Of a DNA stretch of 46,176 nucleotides, positions 15,365-24,503 are shown in pieces. The stretch's first letter is position 1; each line of letters starts with the position of its first letter. Location of the stretch: the NCBI GenBank assembly GCA_020632665.1, contig JACKFC010000034.1, positions 1-46,176 on the forward strand. Reading direction: 5' to 3'. Source of the stretch: Deltaproteobacteria bacterium (GTDB lineage: Bacteria; Myxococcota_A; UBA9042). A program made the position numbers and the translations under genes. The notes under the pieces were generated by a model. That model had not been told where the DNA came from, ran no database searches, and saw nothing but the letters and a program-made list of their open reading frames with translations.

Positions 15365-17983
15365 TCAGGGCGATTCGTAGACCGGGCTGCACACCGCCCA
15401 CACCGGTCGCGCCTGGATCGGCGGCCGCTTCGCGCTCGGATCCGGCCGCAGCACAGCGGTCCACCAGCCTGCCTTGGTCGCCGCCGGCGCCGTGAACTCG
15501 ACCTCGGCTCGACGCAGCCCGTCGACCGCCGTCACCCCCGCGAGATCGGCGACGTGCAACTCCTCGCCGTTGCGGAAGATCGCGAGCGGGCCGAGCGGCA
15601 TCCACTCCGGCGCCTGGACCACGACGCGCAGCCGGACGGAGCCCTTGGCGCCCTGCAGCGTCTGGCCGGCGGTGACGGTGACCTCGCCGGCGAGGCTCAT
15701 GGCGACGAGCGGGCCGGTGCTGGCGACGGTGGCGCCGGCGCGGATCGCGGCGTCGGCCTCGGGTCCGGTGAAGACGCCCTGCACGTCGCGCGGCTTGCCG
15801 TCCTTGCTGCCGAGGAAGATGTAGCTGCGCGCGTTGCCGGCGCCGGAGGAGAGGCCGTGGGCGTCGCTGGCGCCGGTCGCGGCGGAGCGATGGCCGGTGC
15901 CGAGCAGGCCGAACCAATCGAGCAGGACCTCCTCGGTATCGTCGATGCGCTTGCCGTTGAGCAGCTCGAGCGCGTCGAAGGTCAGCAGCTTGGCGTCGGT
16001 CTTGCCGGGCTGCAGGGCGATCCCCTGGAAGTAGGATTGGCTGCCGCGCGGGTGGTTGAGTTGGTGGATCCGGGTTGCGACGCCGCCGCGGATCGTGGCG
16101 CAGAGCTGCTCGGCGTCCTTGCCGTACCACGTCGGTGGACCGCCGCCGGCCTTGCTCGGGTCGTGGCTCATCGGCCAGACGCCGTGGTGGCCGTATTTCG
16201 CCGTGCTGACCTCGACGCCGCTGGCGACGGTGATCTTGCCCGTCAACCCGGCCGCTTCGACGAAGGGTGTGTAGTCGGTGACGTAGTCGTGATCGGTGGC
16301 GACGGCGTAGTCGAGGCCCGCGGCCACAGCGTCGAGGATGCGCTCGCGGTTCGGGACGTCGCTATCGGAGCTGTGCTCGGCGTGGATATGCGTATCGGCC
16401 GCGACCCAGCCGGTCGAGTCGACGACGTGGCTCAGGGTCGCCTTCACGCTGGCGGTCGCGCCGGCCTTGGCCTCGACCTGCTCGGAGTGCGCGCTCCACT
16501 CTGGGCCGTGGTTCAGCCACACGGTCCAGGTGCCCGGCGGGACGAGGAAGGTCGCGTCGCCATCGCCGTCGACGAAGACGCGATCGCCCGCGCCGGCGAC
16601 GTCCTTGCCCGGCAGCAAGACCGCCTGGAAGGGGATCCCGGCGCCGCTCGGATCGCGCACCGCGACGGTGATACGGCCGGGGATCGGCGCGACGACCGCG
16701 ACCGGGGCGCTCGGCGGCCAGGCGATGGCGACGACGGCGCCGTCCTGCCCACGGCCACCGCCCTGCCCTTCGCCATTGCCGACCCAGCGGGCGCGGGCGC
16801 CACGCGTCGAGGTGGGTGCAGGACACGAGAAGGCGCCGGAGGAATCGGGCGTGCAGCGGGTCAGCGGCAGGTCCTCGGCGTCGACCAGCTCGACCTCCAC
16901 GCCGGGTGCGTAGCCCTGCACCGTGCCCTCGACCTTCGCCGTCGTTTCGCCGGAGAGGACGCCAGCGGCGGCCATCGCGTCGGCGAGCGAGGCCGGCGCG
17001 TCTGCGGCCAACGCGAGGCGGCGGACGAAGGTCTTGCCCTCGGCGGGGATCGCGCCGGGCGGCTGGATGAAGGCGAGGATGCCGCCCGCATCGACGGTCG
17101 AGAGGCCTTTCTCGAAGCCGATCGCGGCCGGGATCAGGTTCGGGTCGGCGCGGAGCGGCGTGAGCCCGAGCACCGCGGCGTTGCCCTTCGGCGTGATGCC
17201 GGTCTCGGTGTCGCCGCCGCGCGGGCGGAACAAGCCGACCCGGCCGCCCCAGAACGACGCGTCGCCGACGATCGAGGCGTCGGTCTTGCCCGGATGCGGC
17301 GTGACGCGGGTGCGGATCTCGAGCACGGCGACGTCCGGCGCGAGGCGGTATTCGTGCACCACGTCGACAGGTGGCAAGTCCAGCGGCAGGTAGGCGTGGA
17401 CGATGGCGAAGGGCTCGAGTTTGCCGCGAACCCGGACCACGGCGTCCTTCGGGTCCGGCACCACCTCGATCGCCTCGGGCACCAGGACGTGCATCCCGAC
17501 GATCGGGACCCATTCGCGCAGGCTGTCGTGGCCGAGCTGGCTGCCGTCCGGCGCGACGCGCACCGCGTCGACCACGTTGCCGCCCGGCAATCCGATGATC
17601 GCCTCGCCCTCGGCGCCGGCGCGCACGACGAAGCGCGCGAGGCTGTTTTCCAGGACGACATCGTCGACACGCGCGACGACCAGCGGACCCTTCGGCAGAT
17701 CCGCAGCGCAAGCGAGCGCGCGGGCGCGCGCCGAACCCGCGGCGACAGGGGCCGGTGGACAACTCGCGGCGGCGCTGTCGGGCGCTGCACCACTATCGGC
17801 GCTTGCGTCCGTCTCGCTGCCGAGATCGCCGCTGGTGTCGGTGCTCTTGCCGGTGGAGTCTTTCTCCGAGCCGCCGCAGCCGCCCAACCCGAACAGCGCG
17901 GCGGCCACCACGACGAGCAGCCGCCACGGAAGGCGCATCGCCTCCGTCCACGCCTTCGCCTCCTCGGACCACGCCCTCTGCAT
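15365..17983 (-). CDS. PHP-domain metallohydrolase lipoprotein (CehA/McbA-like)
   Basis: 872 residues. A signal peptide ends in lipobox GLGGC and is followed by a short Ser/Thr/Asp linker. The N-terminal half (about 60-500) is beta-rich. The C-terminal half is a PHP-type metal-dependent phosphoesterase: DTHIHAEHSSDSD (His532, His534), DYAVATDHDYV, NHPRG and GASDAHG supply the His/Asp metal ligands. CehA and McbA relatives cleave carbamate esters, but most such lipoproteins have no known substrate. The start at 17983 has a GAGAGGG site and all codons down to the alternative ATG at 17938 end in G or C, favouring the longer form. It stands upstream of the NHL lipoprotein and divergent from the cupin gene. 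Confidence 0.87.
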   Translation of the reverse strand: MQRAWSEEAKAWTEAMRLPWRLLVVVAAALFGLGGCGGSEKDSTGKSTDTSGDLGSETDASADSGAAPDSAAASCPPAPVAAGSARARALACAADLPKGPLVVARVDDVVLENSLARFVVRAGAEGEAIIGLPGGNVVDAVRVAPDGSQLGHDSLREWVPIVGMHVLVPEAIEVVPDPKDAVVRVRGKLEPFAIVHAYLPLDLPPVDVVHEYRLAPDVAVLEIRTRVTPHPGKTDASIVGDASFWGGRVGLFRPRGGDTETGITPKGNAAVLGLTPLRADPNLIPAAIGFEKGLSTVDAGGILAFIQPPGAIPAEGKTFVRRLALAADAPASLADAMAAAGVLSGETTAKVEGTVQGYAPGVEVELVDAEDLPLTRCTPDSSGAFSCPAPTSTRGARARWVGNGEGQGGGRGQDGAVVAIAWPPSAPVAVVAPIPGRITVAVRDPSGAGIPFQAVLLPGKDVAGAGDRVFVDGDGDATFLVPPGTWTVWLNHGPEWSAHSEQVEAKAGATASVKATLSHVVDSTGWVAADTHIHAEHSSDSDVPNRERILDAVAAGLDYAVATDHDYVTDYTPFVEAAGLTGKITVASGVEVSTAKYGHHGVWPMSHDPSKAGGGPPTWYGKDAEQLCATIRGGVATRIHQLNHPRGSQSYFQGIALQPGKTDAKLLTFDALELLNGKRIDDTEEVLLDWFGLLGTGHRSAATGASDAHGLSSGAGNARSYIFLGSKDGKPRDVQGVFTGPEADAAIRAGATVASTGPLVAMSLAGEVTVTAGQTLQGAKGSVRLRVVVQAPEWMPLGPLAIFRNGEELHVADLAGVTAVDGLRRAEVEFTAPAATKAGWWTAVLRPDPSAKRPPIQARPVWAVCSPVYESP

Positions 17984-18167
17984 CTCGCCCTCTCTCGCGG
18001 CCTCGGGATCCATGCCGGCCGTCTCAGGCCCGACAACGTCGGCGTCTCTGCCGCGCCGGTCAACAACGCGCCGCGTACTCGGCAGAGAACACCTTGGCAG
18101 AAAACCCGGGCTCAAGGCACCCTCCCGCCGCCACCCGCGAGCCGTGATTGCAGCGGAGGAGGACACG

Positions 18168-18665
18168 ATGTCGAAAGGATTGGGACGCCACGCCGCCATC
18201 GTCGCGGCCTTCTTCGCCGGCGCCTGCGGTGGCACCGCGGCGATGACCGTCGCGCAGGGATGGAGCGAGGCGCGCCCCTCGATCCCGCCCGCCTCGCCTT
18301 CCGCCGGCGCGACGGTGGTGGCGCTGGCCGACGCCGAGACGCGCCAGGCGCCCCCCGGCACGGCGCACGTGCGGGTGCTCGCCCACGGCCAGCATGCTTG
18401 GCTGGGCCGGTTGGACATGGCCGCAGGGGCCAAGGTCCCCGAGCACGCCGATCCGACCGAGGAGTTCATCCACGTCCTCGCCGGCAAGGGCGTGATCACC
18501 ATCGACGGCCGGTCCGAATCGATCGGTCCCGGCGCGACGGTCTATATGCCGGCCGGCGCGAAGGTCTCGTACGTCAACGGCGACGAGCCGATGCTCGCGG
18601 TGCAGGTCTTCGCCGATCCCTCGCCGGCGGCGAAATACGGCGCTTGGAAGGAGGTGCAGCGATGA
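18168..18665 (+). CDS. Exported cupin-domain protein
   Basis: 165 residues. A hydrophobic N-terminus (AAIVAAFFAGACGG) could be a signal anchor or a non-standard lipobox. A single cupin barrel follows: EHADPTEEFIHVLAGKGVIT and GPGATVYMPAGAKVSYVN correspond to cupin motifs 1 and 2. Such proteins bind a metal or small ligand; no enzyme activity can be assigned. A strong ribosome site (GGAGGAGG) precedes the ATG. Its stop overlaps the hom start (ATGA), making it the first gene of a seven-gene run ending with thrC and coupled to homoserine dehydrogenase synthesis. Confidence 0.82.
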   Translation: MSKGLGRHAAIVAAFFAGACGGTAAMTVAQGWSEARPSIPPASPSAGATVVALADAETRQAPPGTAHVRVLAHGQHAWLGRLDMAAGAKVPEHADPTEEFIHVLAGKGVITIDGRSESIGPGATVYMPAGAKVSYVNGDEPMLAVQVFADPSPAAKYGAWKEVQR

Positions 18666-19963
18666 ACAATCGTCCGTTGAAGGTCGCCCTGCTCGGGCTC
18701 GGCAACGTCGGCGCGGCGCTGGCCAGCGAATTGCAGCGCCGCGGCGACGCGATCGCGGATCGCGCCGGCGGCCGGCTGGAATTGGTCGGCGCTGCCGTTC
18801 GCGACCCGGCCCGTGCCCGCCCGGGCGTGCCGGAGTCGCTCGGCAAGAGCGCCGATCCGATGGCCCTGGCCTTGCGCGAGGACGTCGACATCGTGGTCGA
18901 ATTGATGGGCGGCACGGGCCTGGCCGGCGAGGTCGTCCGGGCCGCGTTGGCCGCCGGCAAGGCCGTCGTCACGGCGAACAAGGCCCTGGTCGCCAGCGAC
19001 GCCGACCGCCTCTTCGCCCTGGCGAAGGCGCACGACGCGCCGCTCGGCTTCGAGGCCGCGGTCGCCGGCGCGATCCCGGCGCTGCGGGCGTTGGAGGTCT
19101 CGTTGGCCGGCGATCGCATCCGTCGCGTCGCCGGCATCGTCAACGGCACCTGCAACTACATCCTGACCCGGATGGAGGTCGCCGGATTGGACTTCGACGC
19201 GGCGCTCGGCGAGGCGCAGCGCCTCGGTTTCGCCGAAGCCGACCCGAGCTCGGACGTCGACGGCGAGGACGCCGCCTACAAGCTGACGATCTTGGCCCGA
19301 CTGGCGCTCGGCGCGGCGGCGGCGCCGGAGGCGGTCTCGCGCGAGGGGATCCGCGGCGTGCGAGCGGAAGATCTGCGCCGCGCCGCCGAGGTCGACCTCG
19401 TCGTGCGCCTGCTGGCGATCGCCGAACGTGGGGACGACGGCGCGATCGACCTGCGCGTCCACCCGACGCTGGTGCCCAAAGAGCACCCGCTCGCCGCGGT
19501 GCGCGGGGCGATGAACGCCGTCTGGGTCGAGGCCGAGGCTGCCGGGCCGCTGATGTTCTACGGCGCTGGCGCCGGCGGGCTGCCGACCGCCTCGGCCGTG
19601 CTCGGCGATCTCGTCGCGGTGGCGCAGCGGGTCCGCGGCGGCGCAGGCGCCGTGCCGCGTGCGGGCAGCGAGGCCGCCAAACTGGTCGATCCGGGCGCGC
19701 GGCAAGCGAGCGTCCACGTCGCCTGCCTGGTCGCCGACGAGCCCGGCGTGCTGGCTGCCATCGCCGGCGCCTTCGCCCGCCACGGGGTCAGCGTCGAGTC
19801 GTGCGTGCAGCACGGCCGCCACGCCGATCCGGTCGAATTGGTCTTCGTCACCCACCGCTGCCGCGAAGCCGCCCTCGACGCGGCCCTGGCCGAGGTCGGT
19901 GCACTGCCGGCGGTGCGCGAGGTCGCCAGCCGACTGCGGGTGCAGCCCGACGCGGAGGGCTAG
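18662..19963 (+). CDS. hom: Homoserine dehydrogenase
   Basis: 433 residues, the standard length. The NAD(P)-binding GLGNVG is at 12-17. VVTANKALVA, the signature GIVNGTCNYILTRM and the catalytic region GFAEADPSSDVDGEDAAYK are intact. A C-terminal ACT domain (from about 345: SVHVACLVADEPGVLAAIAG) should give feedback control by threonine. It reduces aspartate semialdehyde to homoserine. It is coupled to the cupin gene and followed 3 bases later by thrB. Confidence 0.97.
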   Translation: MNNRPLKVALLGLGNVGAALASELQRRGDAIADRAGGRLELVGAAVRDPARARPGVPESLGKSADPMALALREDVDIVVELMGGTGLAGEVVRAALAAGKAVVTANKALVASDADRLFALAKAHDAPLGFEAAVAGAIPALRALEVSLAGDRIRRVAGIVNGTCNYILTRMEVAGLDFDAALGEAQRLGFAEADPSSDVDGEDAAYKLTILARLALGAAAAPEAVSREGIRGVRAEDLRRAAEVDLVVRLLAIAERGDDGAIDLRVHPTLVPKEHPLAAVRGAMNAVWVEAEAAGPLMFYGAGAGGLPTASAVLGDLVAVAQRVRGGAGAVPRAGSEAAKLVDPGARQASVHVACLVADEPGVLAAIAGAFARHGVSVESCVQHGRHADPVELVFVTHRCREAALDAALAEVGALPAVREVASRLRVQPDAEG

Positions 19964-19966
19964 GCC

Positions 19967-20920
19967 ATGGCCAGCGCACCGGTCGGCGCGACCTTTGTCG
20001 CCATCGCCCCCGCGACGACGAGCAACCTCGGCCCCGGATTCGACGCCCTCGGCGCGGCGCTGGCGCTGACCAACCGCTTCGTCGCCACCGTCGTCGCGAC
20101 GCCGGCCGAGGCCAAGGTCGAAGCCCGTGGGCAAGGCGCCGCGCTCCTGCACGGCGCCAGCGAGACGGCGGTGCACTCCGGCGCACGGGCCGCCGCCGCC
20201 GAACTTGGCCTGCCGCTGCCGCCCTTCGCCTTGTTGCTCGACAACGCCGTCCCGCTGGGCTCGGGCCTGGGCAGCTCTTCGACCGCGCTCTGCGCCGGCG
20301 TCGCGCTGGGCTGGGCGCTCTGCGGTCGCGATCCGGCAGCGCTCGATCGCGATTGGCTGCTGCGCCTGGCATGTCGGCTCGAGGGCCACCCCGACAACGC
20401 CGCTCCCTGCGTCCTCGGCGGCGTGGTGGTCGCGGCGCGAGGCGCCGACGGCAGCCTGCACGCGCTGCAGCTACCGACGCCGGCCGCGCTGCATTGTTGC
20501 GCCGTGACGCCGCGACTCTCGCTCTCGACCGCGGAGATGCGGGCCGCGCTGCCGAAGCAGGTGCCCTTCGCCGCCGCGGTCGACAACGGCGTGCACGCGA
20601 CCTTGCTCGGCGCGGCGCTCGCCCTCGGCCGGCTCGACCTGCTCGCGGTCGCGACCCGAGACCGGCTGCACGAGCACGTCCGCGGCGCCCATATCCCGGC
20701 GTTCGCCGCGGTCCGCGCGGCTGGCCTCGACGCGGGCGCGAAGGCGGTGCCGATCTCCGGCGCCGGGCCGACGATGATCGCGCTCTGCGACGGAGCGAAC
20801 ATCGCCGTGGCCGCGGGCGAGGCGATGGTCCGCGCCTTCGCGGCGGTGGGCGTCGAGGCGGACGCGCGGCCCTTGCCGATCCGCGGCTCGGGGCTGGAGC
20901 TACGGACCGAGAACGAGTAG
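19967..20920 (+). CDS. thrB: Homoserine kinase (GHMP family)
   Basis: 317 residues. The N-terminal APATTSNLGPGFDALGAAL, the GHMP ATP-binding loop PLGSGLGSSSTAL (96-108), the EGHPDNAAPC block and the C-terminal PISGAGPTMIAL are all present. It phosphorylates homoserine for threonine synthase. It lies 3 bases after hom, so the two are clearly one operon. The next gene starts about 50 bases downstream. Confidence 0.97.
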   Translation: MASAPVGATFVAIAPATTSNLGPGFDALGAALALTNRFVATVVATPAEAKVEARGQGAALLHGASETAVHSGARAAAAELGLPLPPFALLLDNAVPLGSGLGSSSTALCAGVALGWALCGRDPAALDRDWLLRLACRLEGHPDNAAPCVLGGVVVAARGADGSLHALQLPTPAALHCCAVTPRLSLSTAEMRAALPKQVPFAAAVDNGVHATLLGAALALGRLDLLAVATRDRLHEHVRGAHIPAFAAVRAAGLDAGAKAVPISGAGPTMIALCDGANIAVAAGEAMVRAFAAVGVEADARPLPIRGSGLELRTENE

Positions 20921-20971
20921 CCTCCGCGCGCTTTGCCGGGTGGGCCGTTCTGACGAGCGGCGGGAGGCACG

Positions 20972-22378
20972 ATGCGGAACAACGGGTTTTTCGAATGGCG
21001 TGTCGCGACCCGCACGGTCGCGACCCTCGCCCTGGCGCTCGCCGTCGCCGGCTGCGGCGGCGAGGTCGGCAGCAGCGGCACGGCCGCCGACGCGACCAGT
21101 GGCGGCAGCGACGGCACGGTCGGCGACGACGGCACCGGCGCCGCCGATGGTGCCGCGGGCAGCGATACCGCCGCCAGCGACAGCGCCGGCACCGACGCGA
21201 CCGCGGCCGATACCGGCGGCTCGCAATGCGGCGCGCCGACCGGCCAGCGTCCCTCGCGGCGGAGCGAGCACGTCGCCGTCTTCGACCCGAAGCACAACAA
21301 GTTGGTCAGCTTCGGCGGCAGCTTCGGCGTGCCCGAGAATTGCGGCTTCCCGACCCCGACCTTCGAGTCGGAGACGTGGATCTACGATCCCGTCTGCGAT
21401 AGCTGGACCGAGAGCAAGGCCACAGGCCCCTCCGGTCGCGTGCGCGCCGCGGCGGTCTGGGTCGAGTCGCTCGGCAAAGTCGTGGTGATGGGCGGTCGGC
21501 GGCGCAACGGCCCCTCCGGCAACTACACGCTGCTCAACGACGCCTGGGCGTACGACGTCGGCGCCGATAGCTGGACCCAGCTCTCGGACGGCGCGGGCAT
21601 CACGCCGCGCTTCAACCACACGATGGTCTACGCCGCCGAGCGCAACGAGCTGCTCGTCTTCGCCGGCAACCTCTCCCCCTCCGGCCTGCAATATACCGCG
21701 AACGCCGACGTCTACGCCTATTCCTTCGCCAACGGGACCTGGTCGAAGCTGACCACCAGCGGCACGGGCCCGAACAAGCGCTTCTTCGCCGGCGGCGTGT
21801 GGGATCCGAAGCGCAAGCGGATGGTGATCTACGGCGGCGCCGACGAGTCGCTGTTCAACCAGAACGCGAAATATATGAGCGACCTGTGGGCCCTCGACTT
21901 CCAGAGCGACCCGCCGGCCTGGAGCAAGATCGACGGCAGCGCGAGCACCAAGCCGGACGCCCGCTTCTGGGGCGAGCTCGCCTACGACGGCAAGACCGAC
22001 CGCTACGTCCTCTTCGGCGGCCACGACGACGCCGCGCAAGGCAACCGCAACGACCTCTGGGGCTTCGACGCGAGCGCGGGTGATTGGGGCACGCTGCGCT
22101 ACGGCGATATCTGGAACAAGCCGGCCAACGGCTTCTGCTCCTTCCCGCCGGACTTCACCAAGGTCGACGAGGACGCCCCGGAGCGCCGCTCCGGTGGTGC
22201 CGTGGCCGCGGCGCCGGGTGGCATCTGGGTCATGGCCGGCAAGACCGATTGCGGCATCATCGACGACCTCTTCTACTTCGACTACGCCAAGGGCGCCTGG
22301 GAAGAGCGGACCACCGCGACCGTCGGTGAGGCCTGCCTGCGCAAGGGTGGTCTGTCGTGCAACGACTACTGCTTCTAG
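20972..22378 (+). CDS. Kelch-repeat lipoprotein
   Basis: 468 residues. A signal peptide ends in lipobox AVAGC, then comes a Gly/Ser/Asp/Thr linker to about residue 85. A Kelch-type propeller follows, with repeated blocks such as VVMGGRRR, LLVFAGN, MVIYGGADE and YVLFGGHDD, each followed by a LWxxD or AWAYDV segment. Kelch propellers mediate protein or glycan contacts; here outside the cytoplasm. GGGAGG precedes the ATG. Its end overlaps the next lipoprotein gene by 22 bases. It has no evident link to threonine synthesis although it sits between thrB and thrC. Confidence 0.9.
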   Translation: MRNNGFFEWRVATRTVATLALALAVAGCGGEVGSSGTAADATSGGSDGTVGDDGTGAADGAAGSDTAASDSAGTDATAADTGGSQCGAPTGQRPSRRSEHVAVFDPKHNKLVSFGGSFGVPENCGFPTPTFESETWIYDPVCDSWTESKATGPSGRVRAAAVWVESLGKVVVMGGRRRNGPSGNYTLLNDAWAYDVGADSWTQLSDGAGITPRFNHTMVYAAERNELLVFAGNLSPSGLQYTANADVYAYSFANGTWSKLTTSGTGPNKRFFAGGVWDPKRKRMVIYGGADESLFNQNAKYMSDLWALDFQSDPPAWSKIDGSASTKPDARFWGELAYDGKTDRYVLFGGHDDAAQGNRNDLWGFDASAGDWGTLRYGDIWNKPANGFCSFPPDFTKVDEDAPERRSGGAVAAAPGGIWVMAGKTDCGIIDDLFYFDYAKGAWEERTTATVGEACLRKGGLSCNDYCF

Positions 22379-23013
22379 GGCTGGGCGCGGCGGTGTGCGC
22401 GCTGCTGGCGTCGGGTTGCGGTGGTGACGCTGGTGGCGGCGGTGAGACCAACGGCAGCGACGGCGGCAGTGACAGCGGCAGCGGCGGCGGCAGTGGCAGC
22501 GGCGGCAGCGGCGGCGGCAGTGACAGCGGCGGTGACAGCGGCGGTGACAGCGGCGGTGACAGCGGCGGTGACAGCGGCGGCGGCGGCGGCGGCGTGTCGA
22601 CATGGACGACGCCCACCTTCGAGCTCGGCACCAACCTCGAGGGCAAAGCGACGCCGAAGGATTTCGTCGCCTGGAACGAGGGCCAGACCGCCGAGGTGGT
22701 CAAGGGGCCGCAAGGCTTGTGGATGGTCGTGGTGGCGTTCCGCACCTGCGGGATGTACGAACCGCCGCTCTTGCTCGACGCCTCGGTCGCGACGCTCGAC
22801 GGCAGCGCCAAGGGGACGCTGAAGATCGGCAAGCAGAAATTGATCCCGGGGGGCGACGGCCTCTCGTATTACTACAACTTCTGGTTGGTGGTCCAAGACC
22901 CGGAGAATGCGGCCGGAAAGCAGGCCGACCTGACGCTCGGGGTGAAGGACGCTGCCGGCAAGACGGGTTCGCATACCTTGCGGCTCGCGTTGCAGGGCGG
23001 CCCGCAGAAGTAG
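22357..23013 (+). CDS. Small lipoprotein with Gly/Ser/Asp repeat linker
   Basis: 218 residues from a GTG at 22357, inside the end of the Kelch gene (22-base overlap). The signal peptide ends in lipobox LLASGC. Residues about 24-82 are almost entirely Gly, Ser and Asp, partly as a GGDS tandem repeat. The C-terminal 130 residues form a beta-rich domain (VSTWTTPTFELGTNLEG ... TLRLALQGG) I cannot assign. The overlap suggests co-translation with the Kelch lipoprotein and a common role at the cell surface. Confidence 0.8.
   Translation: MQRLLLLGLGAAVCALLASGCGGDAGGGGETNGSDGGSDSGSGGGSGSGGSGGGSDSGGDSGGDSGGDSGGDSGGGGGGVSTWTTPTFELGTNLEGKATPKDFVAWNEGQTAEVVKGPQGLWMVVVAFRTCGMYEPPLLLDASVATLDGSAKGTLKIGKQKLIPGGDGLSYYYNFWLVVQDPENAAGKQADLTLGVKDAAGKTGSHTLRLALQGGPQK
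22528..22575. repeat. 12-bp tandem repeat encoding GGDS
   Basis: Four perfect copies of GGCGGTGACAGC lie in the linker of the small lipoprotein, flanked by degenerate copies (about 22440-22590). The unit is in phase with codons, so changes in copy number keep the frame and only alter linker length. Confidence 0.9.
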
Positions 23014-23045
23014 TCGAAGCTGGCATCGTCGCGACAGGAGCAACC

Positions 23046-24503
23046 ATGGGCATCGGCAAGGGCAAGCACGCCGTCGTGGTCGGCGCGGGCCTCTGTGGCT
23101 CGCTCGCGGCCGTGATGTTGGCGCGACGCGGCTACCGCGTGACCGTCCTCGAGCGGCGCGGCGACCTGCGCAAATTGGCCGGATCGGCGGGGCGCAGCAT
23201 CAACCTCGCGCTCTCGACCCGCGGCATCCGGGCGTTGGCCGCGGTCGGCCTCGATCAGGCCGTGCTGGCGACGACGCTGCCGATGGCGGGCCGGCGGATG
23301 CACGCGCTCGACGGGACGCTCTCCTTTCAGCCCTACGGCCAGCCCGGCCAGGCGATCCGCTCGGTCTCGCGGCGCCTGTTGAACGAGACGCTGCTCGACG
23401 CCGCGGAGGCCGAGCCGGCGGTCGCGCTGCGCTTCGGTTGCCGCGTCGAAGACCTCGACCTCGACGCGCCGGCGGTGGTCGTCCAGGGCGACGACGGCCG
23501 CGAGGAGCGCATCGAGGCGGACCTGATCCTCGGCGCCGACGGCATCTTCTCGGCGGTCCGGGGCCGGCTGATGCGACAAGATCGCTTCGATTACGAGCAG
23601 CTCTACCTCGAGCACGGCTATAAGGAGCTCGAGCTGCAGCCGACCGCAGGCGGCGACTTCGCGATGGATCCCGGCGCGCTGCACATCTGGCCGCGGCGGG
23701 ACTATATGCTGATCGGGCTGCCGAACCAGGACCGCTCCTTCACGATGACGCTCTTCGCGCGCTGGGAGGGTCCCGATTCCTTCGCCGAGGCCGGCGAGGG
23801 TGCGCAGGCCGCGGCCTGGTTCGCCGAGCGCTTTCCGGACGCCGCGGCGCTGCTCCCAGACCTGCTGGAGCAGTGGCAGCGCAACCCGACCTCGAGCCTC
23901 GCCACGATCCGCTGCCACCCCTTCCACCACGGCGGCAAGGTGGCGCTGATCGGCGACGCGGCCCACGCCGTCGTGCCCTTCTACGGCCAGGGGATGAACG
24001 CGGCCTTCGAATCGGCGCGACTGCTGGTCGAGACCCTCGACGCCCACGACGGCGACACCAACGCCGCCCTGCCCGCCTTCACCGCACGGCGCAAAGCCGA
24101 CGCCGACGCCATCCGCCAGCTCGCGCTCGACAACTTCGTCGAGATGCGGGCCAACGTCGCCGACCCGCGCTTCTTGTTGCGCCGCCGCCTGGGCCGCTTG
24201 CTCGAGGCCGAAGCGGGCGAGCACTTCCGCCCGCTCTACTCGCTGGTCACCTTCTCCAACCTGCCCTACGACCTCGCGCTGCGCCTGGGCCGGGCGCGCG
24301 AGCGCTGGCTCGACGGCTTCCTCGGCGCGGAGGGCGCGGCGCCGCCGGACGACGCCGCGTTGAGCGCGCTGGCCCGGCGGCTGGCCGAGCAGCTGCGGGA
24401 CGGCAGCGCCCCGGCCGCGGTACGGAACCCAGACGAAGAGAAGGGCACAGACGACGAGAAGAGCGCAGGCGAGCCAGCCGGCGCAGCGCAGGAGCGACCA
24501 TGA
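23046..24503 (+). CDS. kmo: Kynurenine 3-monooxygenase
   Basis: 485 residues. The FAD-binding Rossmann motif VVGAGLCGSLAAVMLARRG is at the N-terminus. The kynurenine-specific block AGSAGRSINLALSTRGIRAL is highly diagnostic, and YGQPGQAIRSVSRRLLNETL and the second FAD motif GDAAHAVVPFYGQGMNAAFE (from 303) follow. It hydroxylates L-kynurenine to 3-hydroxykynurenine with NADPH and O2. The C-terminal 35 residues are low-complexity and acidic, an unusual tail for the family. An AGGAG site precedes the ATG. Its TGA overlaps the thrC start (ATGA), so the two are coupled. Its pathway partner kynU lies at 29.4-30.7 kb on the other strand. Confidence 0.93.
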   Translation: MGIGKGKHAVVVGAGLCGSLAAVMLARRGYRVTVLERRGDLRKLAGSAGRSINLALSTRGIRALAAVGLDQAVLATTLPMAGRRMHALDGTLSFQPYGQPGQAIRSVSRRLLNETLLDAAEAEPAVALRFGCRVEDLDLDAPAVVVQGDDGREERIEADLILGADGIFSAVRGRLMRQDRFDYEQLYLEHGYKELELQPTAGGDFAMDPGALHIWPRRDYMLIGLPNQDRSFTMTLFARWEGPDSFAEAGEGAQAAAWFAERFPDAAALLPDLLEQWQRNPTSSLATIRCHPFHHGGKVALIGDAAHAVVPFYGQGMNAAFESARLLVETLDAHDGDTNAALPAFTARRKADADAIRQLALDNFVEMRANVADPRFLLRRRLGRLLEAEAGEHFRPLYSLVTFSNLPYDLALRLGRARERWLDGFLGAEGAAPPDDAALSALARRLAEQLRDGSAPAAVRNPDEEKGTDDEKSAGEPAGAAQERP

